64,000 nt of DNA from Flavobacterium pectinovorum (GTDB lineage: Bacteria; Bacteroidota; Bacteroidia; Flavobacteriales; Flavobacteriaceae): NCBI RefSeq assembly GCF_006438875.1, contig NZ_RCZH01000004.1:62001-126000 (forward strand), given 5' to 3'. The position numbers and the translations under genes were made by a program. Below the pieces are notes generated by a model. It did no database searches. It saw only the letters and a list, made by a program, of their open reading frames with translations, and was not told the DNA's origin. Below are positions 1 through 9,060 of this stretch, piece by piece (the stretch's first letter is position 1; the number at the start of each line of letters is the position of its first letter).

Positions 1-1
1 T

Positions 2-32
2 AATCTTTTGGGGTTTTATGCCCCAAAAGATT
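2..32 (+). terminator. Hairpin, probable terminator of an upstream gene
   Basis: A perfect 12 bp stem (positions 2-13 against 21-32) closes a 7-nt loop and is followed by a T-rich stretch. No gene lies upstream inside the window, so it probably ends transcription of a gene outside the left edge. The T tract is interrupted, so termination strength is uncertain. Confidence 0.6.
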
Positions 33-69
33 ATTTATTCTAAAATCATTAATCATAAAAAGACTATAC

Positions 70-534
70 ATGAAAATTGTGAAATTTATTTTTACAGCTT
101 TAGCATTGCTGTGGCTTTCAATTACAATCTTGGCAATGATACCCTTAACTATTTTACTTCTACCAACTCTATTTATTTCGAAAAAACATTACACAGAATG
201 GACCCTTTTTTTGTTTGCATTGATTTGTTCTTTAGGCATCTACCCTATTTGCTTTGTATATGCCGTTACAAAATGGAAAGGCTTTTTAAGCTATCTGAGA
301 AAACTTAGTCTAGGTATTGACATTGGTGGAAATATCGTAGTCGGAGCGCTATTAAATGACAATTTTATTATCGCTTCATCTACCAATCAATTTGGAGTTA
401 TTCGGGAAACCATCAGCGACAATTTAGGCGAAAATGAAAGAGACAATACACTATCGGTTTTCGGAAAAAGATTTACCAATTTGCTTGGAGTAATTGATTT
501 TGATCACGCCAAAAAATCTATTGTAGAAGACTAA
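70..534 (+). CDS. Small membrane protein, phage-associated, function unknown
   Basis: This encodes 154 residues. The N-terminal half holds two or three hydrophobic membrane segments (about residues 5-35 and 48-70), followed by a soluble tail of about 75 residues with no motif I recognise. It sits 17 bp upstream of a holin gene and reads in the same direction, so the two are probably co-transcribed at the end of a phage structural/lysis region. A lysis accessory role is possible but is inferred only from position. I do not recognise the family. Confidence 0.6.
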   Translation: MKIVKFIFTALALLWLSITILAMIPLTILLLPTLFISKKHYTEWTLFLFALICSLGIYPICFVYAVTKWKGFLSYLRKLSLGIDIGGNIVVGALLNDNFIIASSTNQFGVIRETISDNLGENERDNTLSVFGKRFTNLLGVIDFDHAKKSIVED

Positions 535-551
535 AAAAAACAGAAAAACCT

Positions 552-1022
552 ATGATGCATAAAATCTCAGAATATTCAAATGAACTAAAATTATTGCTTT
601 ATGGAGTCTTTGTGTACTTAGAAATGGATATCGAAATTGTCAAAGTGCTGTTTTACCTAATGGTAATGGATACTTTTCTGGGTATAATCAAAACCATAGT
701 GCTAAATAATGCTTTTAGCTTTAAAAAATTAGCCTTAGGATTTGTATCTAAGTTAGCCGTATTACTAATACCAACAGCTTTGGCGCTAATGAGTAAAGGA
801 CTTAATTACAACTTTAACTGGTTTGTAACCATAGTTATGGATTTACTTATTGTGAGCGACGGAATTTCAATAATAAGCAATATAATCGCCATAAAAACAA
901 AAAAAGAAGTCGAAAATTTCGACGCAATGACATTGATTCTTAAGTCGATCAGAGAACGTTTGATACAATTATTCAAACGTCTGCTGATCACAATTGATCC
1001 AAAATATAACATCGAGAAATAA
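552..1022 (+). CDS. Phage holin family protein
   Basis: This 156-residue protein resembles holins of the toxin secretion/phage lysis group (Phage_holin_4). It has an N-terminal amphipathic segment, then membrane segments around residues 28-45, 60-80 and 85-110, with the family-like stretch VMDTFLGIIK and a downstream segment with paired aspartate (LIVSDGISII). A charged C-terminal tail follows. In this family the protein makes pores in the inner membrane for endolysin release or exports tail-like particles. No endolysin is visible downstream, so the muralytic enzyme probably lies left of the window. The neighbouring fibre genes support a phage context. Confidence 0.75.
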   Translation: MMHKISEYSNELKLLLYGVFVYLEMDIEIVKVLFYLMVMDTFLGIIKTIVLNNAFSFKKLALGFVSKLAVLLIPTALALMSKGLNYNFNWFVTIVMDLLIVSDGISIISNIIAIKTKKEVENFDAMTLILKSIRERLIQLFKRLLITIDPKYNIEK

Positions 1023-1141
1023 ACAAATACCACATCTCAAAATACGATCTGCAACAATTCGCGCAAATATTAAAATAAATAAAAAACTACTTTCTTTTTT
1101 CCTCTAAATCTAAATTTAGGCCTTTAAACTAACCAACCAAT

Positions 1142-1537
1142 TTGAAAGTGGAAACTAAAAATGCACCGTACCAATTAGACCGAATATTTAAAATCAGAAG
1201 AATAAAAAACACAATAGATTTAAGCGATTCCTTTTCTATTGTGAATAAAAAAGAATCCGTGGCAAACTTTGACGCCGAAATTTACAAAGTAACCTTTAGC
1301 ACAATAATACAACAAAAAATAAAAAACTTTGATCTGTTCTTATCCGGCAATGAATTAATCGACGACCAGGAAATCGAGAACTTAAAAGAATCCTTGGGCA
1401 TCGTCATTGCCGGAGACGGATCACTATTTGAAATCCTCGATTACAAAACAGATTTCACCATACAATTCGATCAGGAAAACAGTTCTTTTCTTGAATCTGA
1501 TGAGGTGAGAAATGGTTTGATCGTTTTTAGGAAATAA
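1142..1537 (+). CDS. Hypothetical phage-region protein
   Basis: The reading frame encodes 131 residues and starts at TTG; there is no in-frame ATG nearby upstream and the start is uncertain. The protein is soluble and charged, with no membrane segment and no motif I recognise. It lies 119 bp after the holin and 117 bp before the first fibre-like gene, all on the same strand. A role as a small tail or baseplate accessory protein fits the position but is only inference. Confidence 0.5.
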   Translation: MKVETKNAPYQLDRIFKIRRIKNTIDLSDSFSIVNKKESVANFDAEIYKVTFSTIIQQKIKNFDLFLSGNELIDDQEIENLKESLGIVIAGDGSLFEILDYKTDFTIQFDQENSSFLESDEVRNGLIVFRK

Positions 1538-1654
1538 AATAACACAGAAGGACAAAAAATCCTAATGAGAAAGTAATCGTTAATCTTATTGAAAGTAAAT
1601 TTTCAATTGAACATGAATTATTAAAATAAATATTAACTACAAAAAACATAAAAA

Positions 1655-3916
1655 ATGAGTGAATACTCAATTGGAAAAAAAATACTTCTTAGAGATGTTG
1701 AAGAGATTTCAATATCCGAAGAAAAAGTACTGGTAAGAGGTGCGGATCAAATCATTAAAGAAGTTGATAAAAATTCTTTTGGTGGTAGTTCGGCTATTTC
1801 TGTGACTAAATTTGAATTGGATAATTTGATCCGCAATAATGCTTTAATCCCTGGATCTTATTATATAGTAAGCGGAGTTCATCCGGCATTATACGATGAT
1901 GGAACTTCGAATGGAACAACTATTTATATTAGGGCAGCAACAAATAACAAACTAGAAAAAAATGGTCATGGAGAATTTTGGAATCCTAGATATGATCAAA
2001 GTGTAGATGGTTTTGGAATATATGGAACAAAACTAGCAGAAACTGCTACATTTGAACGTTCAAATATATTTGCAACTGGTGTCCCTACGTACGGAAGTAC
2101 AAATAGTTTACATGCGAATAGTTCAGGAGTTTTATTTGCATCCGGAAATGACGGAAGAATTGCGCGTATAGAAACTAATGGAACTGTTTCCATATTAGTT
2201 TCAGGATTAACTCCTCAATATACCGGGTTACCATTTGTCATTAAAAATGACGATTGTTTGTATGCCATTCCTGCAATACCAAATAAACCTTTCAAAATTT
2301 TAAAAATTGATTCTAATGGTAATGTTTCAGATTTTTGCACTCTTTCTTTATCATCTGCTAATATGTTTAAAGATAGAGACGAGAATATATTGATATGGAG
2401 CTATCATGATAATGTAATTAAATCTGTTGATAATTTTGGTAATGAGCAACATTTTGCCAATGTCGTAAACCCAGTTGATGTTAGACAAAATAACAATGGG
2501 GATATTGTAGTTTTAAAAGGCGATGGTACTGTTGTACAACTAGATTCAACTGGTACAGAAACACTTATTTGTACGTTTCCATATCTTGCTCGAAATTTAT
2601 ATATAGATGGTTTAGATAATATCTTTGCTACAGCTACAGAAGGTGATGTGACACAAAACTCTATAAAACATGTATATCGTTTTCTTAATGGAGGCAGTTC
2701 TGTTGAACAAATCTGGTCTGGAACTAAATTTCCGTGGTTCTTAGCAGGAGATTCTCAAAATGTATTATATATCTCTACACATTATACTGATTCTATTATA
2801 AAAATAACATTAGATCTCGAAATATCTGTTATTGATAGAACTGACGAAGGAAATACCTGGAATACAATACATTTGGATAAAGACAATAATTTATATATCC
2901 ATTGCGAAAATAGTATGATACTTCGTTATCTCTCTGCAAAAACACTATATGATAAAATTCTGGTCCCCCAAGTCTCTTACATTGTTCAGCCTTTTGATAT
3001 CGGCGAGACTATTACAGCTAATAATGGAGCAAAAGGCAAATTAGTCACAAATTATAATGATACCAATATATCACCAGTAAAATTCGAAATTATATCAGGA
3101 AATTGGATTAGTGCCACAGGAATACAAGGTGATAATAGTGGAGCTCTGGCAAGCATTAAAAATGTTACTTTGGCTCCAGCCTATCAATCAGGTGACCAAG
3201 CTATATGGGGAGGTTATCAATGGCTTAACTCAACAGGTAATACCGGTTATTATTATAATGATTTTCAACTAAATGAAGATTGGAGTAAATTACAGTACAA
3301 TGACGATAATTACAATCAAAGTTTAGATGTAATTGAGTACGATTATGAAAATGATTGGATCTCTCGACGATATGAAGTTGAATCAGGAAGTGATGTTGTA
3401 TATTCTAAAATTGACAATACTGATATGGGATATTATTCAGCTATTTCATCTTTTCAATTTGGAAATAAATTTTCTGATAGCTACTACAAAGGACTTTTGA
3501 ATATAGAAGTTAATCATGCATATTTTAATAATGTGAATTTCATAGGGGAACATTTAAAGTATATTACTTTAAATCAAAATTCCTCAATATCAAGCACAAC
3601 TTGGGCCTTGGATTGTTATATTCAATCTTTAAGTATGAATCAGAAGTCATTTATGGGAAATTCAATTTTTGCAGAAAACTCATATATAGTGAATGTTGAA
3701 TTAAAATTAGGTTCCAATATAAATTCAATAAATATTCCAAAATATTCTGGTTTAGAATTATTAGTTATAGAAACATATGCTTCAATAGTGCAGGTTGGAA
3801 TGTTAATATTTAACAATAACATATCCAAAATCATATACAACAGACCTGACGGTACTCCTAAGATTCGTTACTACGATAACGACGATAATTTAGTTATAAA
3901 TGATATTACTGATTAA
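1655..3916 (+). CDS. Large phage tail fibre-like protein with propeller-type repeats
   Basis: This encodes 753 residues. The N-terminus (about 1-140) resembles the attachment part of Bacteroidetes phage fibres. Residues about 140-430 contain repeating 40-60 residue units with short segments such as DSNGNV, DNFGNE and DGLDNIF, typical of NHL/SMP-30-like beta-propellers. The C-terminal 300 residues are rich in Asn, Tyr and Ser and look like a beta-structured distal fibre. It has no signal peptide. It is followed after 17 bp by another fibre-like gene. Receptor recognition at the particle tip is inferred; the exact fold cannot be proved by eye. Confidence 0.6.
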   Translation: MSEYSIGKKILLRDVEEISISEEKVLVRGADQIIKEVDKNSFGGSSAISVTKFELDNLIRNNALIPGSYYIVSGVHPALYDDGTSNGTTIYIRAATNNKLEKNGHGEFWNPRYDQSVDGFGIYGTKLAETATFERSNIFATGVPTYGSTNSLHANSSGVLFASGNDGRIARIETNGTVSILVSGLTPQYTGLPFVIKNDDCLYAIPAIPNKPFKILKIDSNGNVSDFCTLSLSSANMFKDRDENILIWSYHDNVIKSVDNFGNEQHFANVVNPVDVRQNNNGDIVVLKGDGTVVQLDSTGTETLICTFPYLARNLYIDGLDNIFATATEGDVTQNSIKHVYRFLNGGSSVEQIWSGTKFPWFLAGDSQNVLYISTHYTDSIIKITLDLEISVIDRTDEGNTWNTIHLDKDNNLYIHCENSMILRYLSAKTLYDKILVPQVSYIVQPFDIGETITANNGAKGKLVTNYNDTNISPVKFEIISGNWISATGIQGDNSGALASIKNVTLAPAYQSGDQAIWGGYQWLNSTGNTGYYYNDFQLNEDWSKLQYNDDNYNQSLDVIEYDYENDWISRRYEVESGSDVVYSKIDNTDMGYYSAISSFQFGNKFSDSYYKGLLNIEVNHAYFNNVNFIGEHLKYITLNQNSSISSTTWALDCYIQSLSMNQKSFMGNSIFAENSYIVNVELKLGSNINSINIPKYSGLELLVIETYASIVQVGMLIFNNNISKIIYNRPDGTPKIRYYDNDDNLVINDITD

Positions 3917-3933
3917 TTAAAAAACACAAGAAA

Positions 3934-6603
3934 ATGACTAAGAAAAAATACGGAGTAAGAACAGTAAATGGCAATCAACCTGATCCGGAAACAGGAAATG
4001 TTAATGTATCAAGCGGAGGTTCACAAGACTTAGAACAAACATTGGCTAATGGAAATACAGTAGGTGAAGGATACAATATTCAATTGCATGGATCGAATAA
4101 TACATCTAGCATTCAAAATGATGGGATTTTCTTTTTTGATTATGGTACTGGAAACAGTAGTATAGTGAACGCTAAATATTATAAATCAGAATTAACTCAA
4201 GATGTTTCAGGTACTCTGTACAATACTCGTAATTTTAGTAAATATAATGGGAATGAATTGGTTTATAGAGAATTCAACACATCTGATCCTGCATTATCTT
4301 ATACCTTAAATATTACGTTAGCCAAAAACGGGTTGCCTTTAGGTAATAATAATGTCAATATTGAATGGCCTGTGCTTCCTGACGGAAATTATACTGTGGC
4401 TACTAAAGATCAACTAGTAGCTCATACTCTTCAAGAAACTGTCACAGCAGGAAATACGATTACAAACGGAACCACAATTGTAAATAGATATGGAGAAAAT
4501 GATAAGGTCGAAATCGGATTTAGTTCTCTTCAGGTTCATGGAGAAAATGATCGATTAGTCCAATTGGATGCAAGGGCATTATTATTTCAAAAAGGAGGGC
4601 AAAGAGCCGTTATATATGGTGAAGGGGGTAATGGAACTTACTTTCTGCAAACAAAAGATAATGGTAATTATGATTTAGCTACAACTAAAGATTTTCAAAT
4701 TCTAGTAGAAAATTGCAGAGTTATACGAGATACCTCTATTGAAATTGATAATACTACTACAGGAGAAACTACTGATTTTAATCCTAGTGGAATATTATCT
4801 ACAACATCAGACGGTAAATACCTACAACACAAAGTAGCTGGTATTTATTCAGGTGATTTTAATACCGGAATAGGAAACAATCTAAGATTCAATAATAGGA
4901 CGGCCTCTGGATTTGCAAATTATGATTTCCCAGAAAATAAACCTGCGGGTACGTATAAAATTGCTACTACTGATGATTTGCTAGATGCCACTGATTCGAC
5001 AAAAGGATTAGTCAGCTTAAATGGTGATTTAGGCGGTACAGCAGATGCGCCAACAGTTCCGGCATTATCAGGTAAACAAGCTACATTAGTGTCGGGTACT
5101 AATATTAAAACTATTAACGGAACCTCATTATTAGGTTCGGGAAATTTATCAGTAGGCAATTCTCTGAAATCATTTTCAATATTTGATGATAATTTTGAAG
5201 ATGGAACGGCATCATTAACATTAAGCGATGGTTGGTCTGTTGGTAGTGATGGAATTGCAATTTCTAGTAGTGGAGGTTGGGGAAATTCGGCTTTATTAAA
5301 TAAATATACTACTATTGATCAAGTATCGTCACGAGCATTAGTTCAAATAATAAACACCGCATCTGTTTTTTCTTTAATTAGAAAACCAACAACTTTAAAT
5401 CAATTTGGCACAGTCGCTCAAGTAGATTGTTCAACATCAATGTTAAAAATATATGCATCGTGGGATGGTTCCACAACTATTCCCACTGTCGCAAAAAGCA
5501 TTAGTATTCCTTTTTCAATTGTAGCGAACCGAAAATATTTGTTAGAATTGAAGAAAAACAAGGCTTTTACAACATTTACATTTACTGATACAACCAACCT
5601 AAACAATACAATTTCCTTAACGTATAATCAAGAAACTGAAACAATTTCAGGTATTGGTCGCCAATGGGGTGCTCCGGGAGTAATGTTTAACTCAGGAAAT
5701 ATTAAACTTAAAAGGTTTACTTATTCAAGTGAATTTCCAAACGCTCCGAAAGTTCTTGTAACTGGTCACTCATTTGTTGAAGGTTATGCACTGTATGCTG
5801 AAGGTGATTCCGGTAAGACATATTCAAACTTACTGTTTAATTCATTAAATGGTGATGTTGCTATTGCAGGAAGAGGTGGTGAAGATATATCAACAATTAA
5901 TACTCGAAATGATATTGATTTCTTCTCACCCACATATCATTTAGTAGACATAGGCTCTAACGATACTGTGTATGCGACGTGGTTAGCTGGAATTCAAACA
6001 TACATTAGCAAAATACAAGCATCTGGTGCAATTCCTGTATTAGCAACTATAGTTCCAAGATCAGATCGCCAAACATTTATTAATCAAGCTAATGATTGGA
6101 TAAGGTTAGGCGCTTATAACTATGTTGATTTTGCAAAAGCAGTGACAGTTAGTAATGATGGTCTTACACAAGATGTTTCCTTGTTTTGGACTGATTCTGT
6201 GCATCCAAATATTGCAGGAAATGCGAAGATGTTTCAACAATTAAAAATTGATGCACCTTACTTGTGGGATGGCTATACAAAGCCTCAGATAGCAGTTGTT
6301 AATTTAGATATTACCGAAGTTAGTAAAATTGCTAGTTTTACAGTTTCCTTAACTGATTCGGGTAAGTTATATGTAATTAACTCTTCTAGTGCCGTTGTTG
6401 TTACTTTTCCAACTGGAATAACAGCGGGTAAATGGTGGGAATTTATAAGTATTGGTACTGGTGCGGTTTCATTTGTTGCAGGATCAAACGCAACGTTGAT
6501 TTCACCGGATAATAGGTTAAAGTTAAGAGCGCAATATTCACAAGCTAGGATCTTGGCTAGAGCATTAAATCAAGGAGCTTTGGGAGGAGATATAATATTA
6601 TGA
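3934..6603 (+). CDS. Phage fibre-like protein with C-terminal SGNH/GDSL esterase domain
   Basis: This 889-residue protein starts with a fibre-type segment (GVRTVNGNQPDPETGNVNV). The middle is Asn/Gly/Thr-rich with a repeated phrase around ATTKD and KIATTDD. From about residue 605 there is an SGNH hydrolase domain: block I GHSFVEG with Ser613, block III GSND with Asn676, and block V DSVHP with Asp754 and His757, so the catalytic set looks complete. A short beta-rich tail follows. Phage SGNH domains commonly de-acetylate surface polysaccharides during adsorption; that role is inferred here. The stop overlaps the next start by 4 bp (ATGA), indicating translational coupling. Confidence 0.75.
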   Translation: MTKKKYGVRTVNGNQPDPETGNVNVSSGGSQDLEQTLANGNTVGEGYNIQLHGSNNTSSIQNDGIFFFDYGTGNSSIVNAKYYKSELTQDVSGTLYNTRNFSKYNGNELVYREFNTSDPALSYTLNITLAKNGLPLGNNNVNIEWPVLPDGNYTVATKDQLVAHTLQETVTAGNTITNGTTIVNRYGENDKVEIGFSSLQVHGENDRLVQLDARALLFQKGGQRAVIYGEGGNGTYFLQTKDNGNYDLATTKDFQILVENCRVIRDTSIEIDNTTTGETTDFNPSGILSTTSDGKYLQHKVAGIYSGDFNTGIGNNLRFNNRTASGFANYDFPENKPAGTYKIATTDDLLDATDSTKGLVSLNGDLGGTADAPTVPALSGKQATLVSGTNIKTINGTSLLGSGNLSVGNSLKSFSIFDDNFEDGTASLTLSDGWSVGSDGIAISSSGGWGNSALLNKYTTIDQVSSRALVQIINTASVFSLIRKPTTLNQFGTVAQVDCSTSMLKIYASWDGSTTIPTVAKSISIPFSIVANRKYLLELKKNKAFTTFTFTDTTNLNNTISLTYNQETETISGIGRQWGAPGVMFNSGNIKLKRFTYSSEFPNAPKVLVTGHSFVEGYALYAEGDSGKTYSNLLFNSLNGDVAIAGRGGEDISTINTRNDIDFFSPTYHLVDIGSNDTVYATWLAGIQTYISKIQASGAIPVLATIVPRSDRQTFINQANDWIRLGAYNYVDFAKAVTVSNDGLTQDVSLFWTDSVHPNIAGNAKMFQQLKIDAPYLWDGYTKPQIAVVNLDITEVSKIASFTVSLTDSGKLYVINSSSAVVVTFPTGITAGKWWEFISIGTGAVSFVAGSNATLISPDNRLKLRAQYSQARILARALNQGALGGDIIL

Positions 6604-7430
6604 TTGGCTTTTATTCAATTTACCCTAACGTTATAGATTACTTATCTACAACGTATGCAAATCCAGTTGGTATTGCTTATGATGTTACTGGAAATAGAAT
6701 TGCAATTGTTGAATTTAAAACAAAAGTTACTTTTATAGATGCAACAACATTTAAAGTGTTAAATACTATACTTGCATCCAATTTAGATCTCTTTATTGCT
6801 TCTATAGGTTTTGATTCTGTAAATAATAGATTTTTTGTTGGTTCAGATAATGTTAATGGAAAAGTACATATAATATCAGGAATTAATTATTCAATAACTT
6901 TAAATGCTATCTACGTACCAACAGAGTCCGTTTATAGAGATTTCCGTTTTGATCACTCGACTGACAGAATGTTTATCTCTTGTTATGGAGCTGTAAGCCA
7001 ACCTATTTCTAAAATATCAGTACATAAAATCTCTGATTTAACTTTAATTACATCTTTTAATGCAGATAAAGCAGCAGGAATTGAAATAGATACAACTGCT
7101 CGAAAGTTGTATGTTGCAGGGCATACCAGTGCTAATATCAAAGTTTACGATCTAGATACTTATTCTTTATTGAATACAATTACAGGCAGTGGAGATTTTA
7201 CTCTATCATTAGTGTATGGAATAACTCAAGATCCTTCCAATTCTGACTATCTGATTATTCAAGATTACAATCTAAACAAATTATGTTTACTACAAAAATC
7301 AACAAACACAATTATAAAGCAGATAAAAGGATTTACAACCGCCAGGCTTTCAGTTTTTGTCAATGACAAAATTTATGTTACTCTAGGTACTACCACCAAC
7401 AGAGTTGCAGTAATAAAAAGATTTTACTAA
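6600..7430 (+). CDS. YncE/NHL-like beta-propeller protein, phage-associated
   Basis: The 276-residue product is made of repeating units with the pattern of YncE-like seven-bladed propellers (for example GIAYDVTGNRIAIVE, GIEIDTTARKLYVAG, SLVYGITQDPSN). There is no signal peptide, consistent with a virion or cytosolic protein rather than the secreted propellers of the host. The start codon overlaps the stop of the SGNH fibre gene. A strong terminator follows, so this is the last gene of the phage unit. A tail tip or receptor-binding accessory is the likely job, by context only. Confidence 0.6.
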   Translation: MIGFYSIYPNVIDYLSTTYANPVGIAYDVTGNRIAIVEFKTKVTFIDATTFKVLNTILASNLDLFIASIGFDSVNNRFFVGSDNVNGKVHIISGINYSITLNAIYVPTESVYRDFRFDHSTDRMFISCYGAVSQPISKISVHKISDLTLITSFNADKAAGIEIDTTARKLYVAGHTSANIKVYDLDTYSLLNTITGSGDFTLSLVYGITQDPSNSDYLIIQDYNLNKLCLLQKSTNTIIKQIKGFTTARLSVFVNDKIYVTLGTTTNRVAVIKRFY

Positions 7431-7440
7431 AAATAAGAAT

Positions 7441-7472
7441 AAAAAAAGCTCTCAAGTTGAGAGCTTTTTTTA
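7441..7472 (+). terminator. Rho-independent terminator ending the phage-like unit
   Basis: The stem AGCTCTCAA (7447-7455) pairs perfectly with TTGAGAGCT (7457-7465), flanked by an A run on the left and a T run on the right. It lies 16 bp after the propeller gene. Confidence 0.9.
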
Positions 7473-7801
7473 TTATAGATCTGGCAGAATAACAAAGCAA
7501 TTGAATCTTTTCAATCGTTTTGATTATCAATAAAGTTTATTAGAATACTCAAACACTTAATTTCTAATCAAACCTAAAACATTTTTAATCAAATTTAAAA
7601 GTCCCTATTCGAACTCCTTTTTACCTTCGTTTTAATAACAATTTAAAGAAAAACGAACAATTTCAATGTAACAAAAATCTAAAAAAAGCTACTTATACAA
7701 CAAATTAAAATAGCAATTTTCTGTCAATATTATTGTTTTTAATAATGATATTGATAGTTTTGCGTTTTAGAATTAAACCCAAATTTAACCTACAAAACCT
7801 T
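7473..7801. other. Intergenic region upstream of the lipoprotein pair
   Basis: This is AT-rich sequence without a convincing gene. A near-match to the Bacteroidetes -7 box (TACCTTCG, about 7622-7629) could serve the metalloprotease gene about 170 bp downstream, but no clear -33 element was seen. Confidence 0.4.
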
Positions 7802-9046
7802 ATGAGAAAACCCATTTCTTATTTTTTGTCTTGTGCACTTTTCGCGGGAGTCCTAGTTGGATGCAGCGACGATTCAAAAGATGAAAATTACAATCCTACG
7901 TATTTGTCGAGTATCGACGCAACAAATTTACCCGCAGGCAATAAGCCTATGACCATGTTTGAAGATGGTGAAAGTTCTTCGAGAATGTACGACAACAAAG
8001 ACCGTTGGTTTCGAGTTAATCAGCCAATGCAAGTCATTCAAAAAGGAAAAGATTCTGTACAAATTTCCCTTTATTCACCAGTTGGACTTACAGATGTAAA
8101 AGTCTATGCAAAATTACCTAACTATGACAAACGATTTGTAGTTCTGGAATTTACAAAAGTTCCGGCTTTTCATCGTTCGTTTCACCAACTTCCTTTAGTA
8201 GATGGAAAACATGATTACAAATTAGAAGATGGTAAAACCGTTACCATTGACAAAATCAACGGATTTTCTTCTGGTGCAATCCAGTTTTCGGTAGAATCGA
8301 GTGATCCTTTATTCGAAAAATTCAAAAAGATAAAATCAAACAGATTAGTACAATTCAGCACGCAGTACCACCTTAATAATCCTGCTGATGATCCTAATAA
8401 ATTTTCACCAATGAATCCTGTTTTGGCCAAAGAAGCCATTACAATGATTATCAATTATTCGTACGCAATCAGTCATCCTTTGTATTATGATACGTTCATG
8501 AATTTTGACCGTTTCAAAAAAGAGCAGGCAACAACAGCCGGAACTGCTACCGTTAATGGTGCCTTAAACTGGCACGGAAATGCGGACGATGATGCTGCAA
8601 ACGGTGTTTATGATTATCTGACCAAAGCTCAAATTGAAACTACTTATAATACGTACATCGATAACCGAACTTTGAATATGGCAATGGTTGGAGGAGGTTC
8701 GGCCTGGGGCGGTGGCGCATTAGCTTCGCAATGGGAATCCGGTTATGTAACCGGACACTGGAAAGGCGAAATGTCTGTTTGGTCACACGAATATTCTCAC
8801 CATAGTGGATACAGCCACAGCAGTAATTTGGCTAATAGTGGCGAAGGCGGCGGTCAGCAGGAAATGTTAACCGAGTTTTATAAATATCTGATTTATTTAA
8901 ATGATCTTCCTTTTCTTGATCCGGATGTATTAAAAACGTATACAAAAACGGCTTATTTAACAGGTACTTACAAAAAACCTATATTTACTATTAATCCTAA
9001 AAATTCATTTTTAGTAAAATATAAAGGAGAAGGAAAATGGAAATAA
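7802..9046 (+). CDS. Lipoprotein zinc metalloprotease with HExxHxxGxxH motif (M66-like)
   Basis: I place the start at ATG 7802 because it opens a lipoprotein signal (MRKPISYF..., lipobox LVGC before Ser/Asp-rich residues); an ATG 69 bp upstream would bury the signal. The mature protein (414 residues in total) has the metzincin-type zinc motif HEYSHHSGYSH, with His329, Glu330, His333 and His339, preceded by a Gly-rich segment (GGGSAWGGG) that recalls the StcE/dictomallein (M66) family. It probably acts at the cell surface on proteins or glycoproteins. The gene is 14 bp upstream of a second lipoprotein gene and likely forms an operon with it. The family assignment is less certain than the zinc site. 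Confidence 0.7.
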   Translation: MRKPISYFLSCALFAGVLVGCSDDSKDENYNPTYLSSIDATNLPAGNKPMTMFEDGESSSRMYDNKDRWFRVNQPMQVIQKGKDSVQISLYSPVGLTDVKVYAKLPNYDKRFVVLEFTKVPAFHRSFHQLPLVDGKHDYKLEDGKTVTIDKINGFSSGAIQFSVESSDPLFEKFKKIKSNRLVQFSTQYHLNNPADDPNKFSPMNPVLAKEAITMIINYSYAISHPLYYDTFMNFDRFKKEQATTAGTATVNGALNWHGNADDDAANGVYDYLTKAQIETTYNTYIDNRTLNMAMVGGGSAWGGGALASQWESGYVTGHWKGEMSVWSHEYSHHSGYSHSSNLANSGEGGGQQEMLTEFYKYLIYLNDLPFLDPDVLKTYTKTAYLTGTYKKPIFTINPKNSFLVKYKGEGKWK

Positions 9047-9060
9047 ATCGCAAAACTATC

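Noticed and set aside
18..308. 96-codon frame overlapping the membrane protein gene
   Set aside because: It overlaps in another frame, begins within the terminator hairpin and has no protein-like composition.
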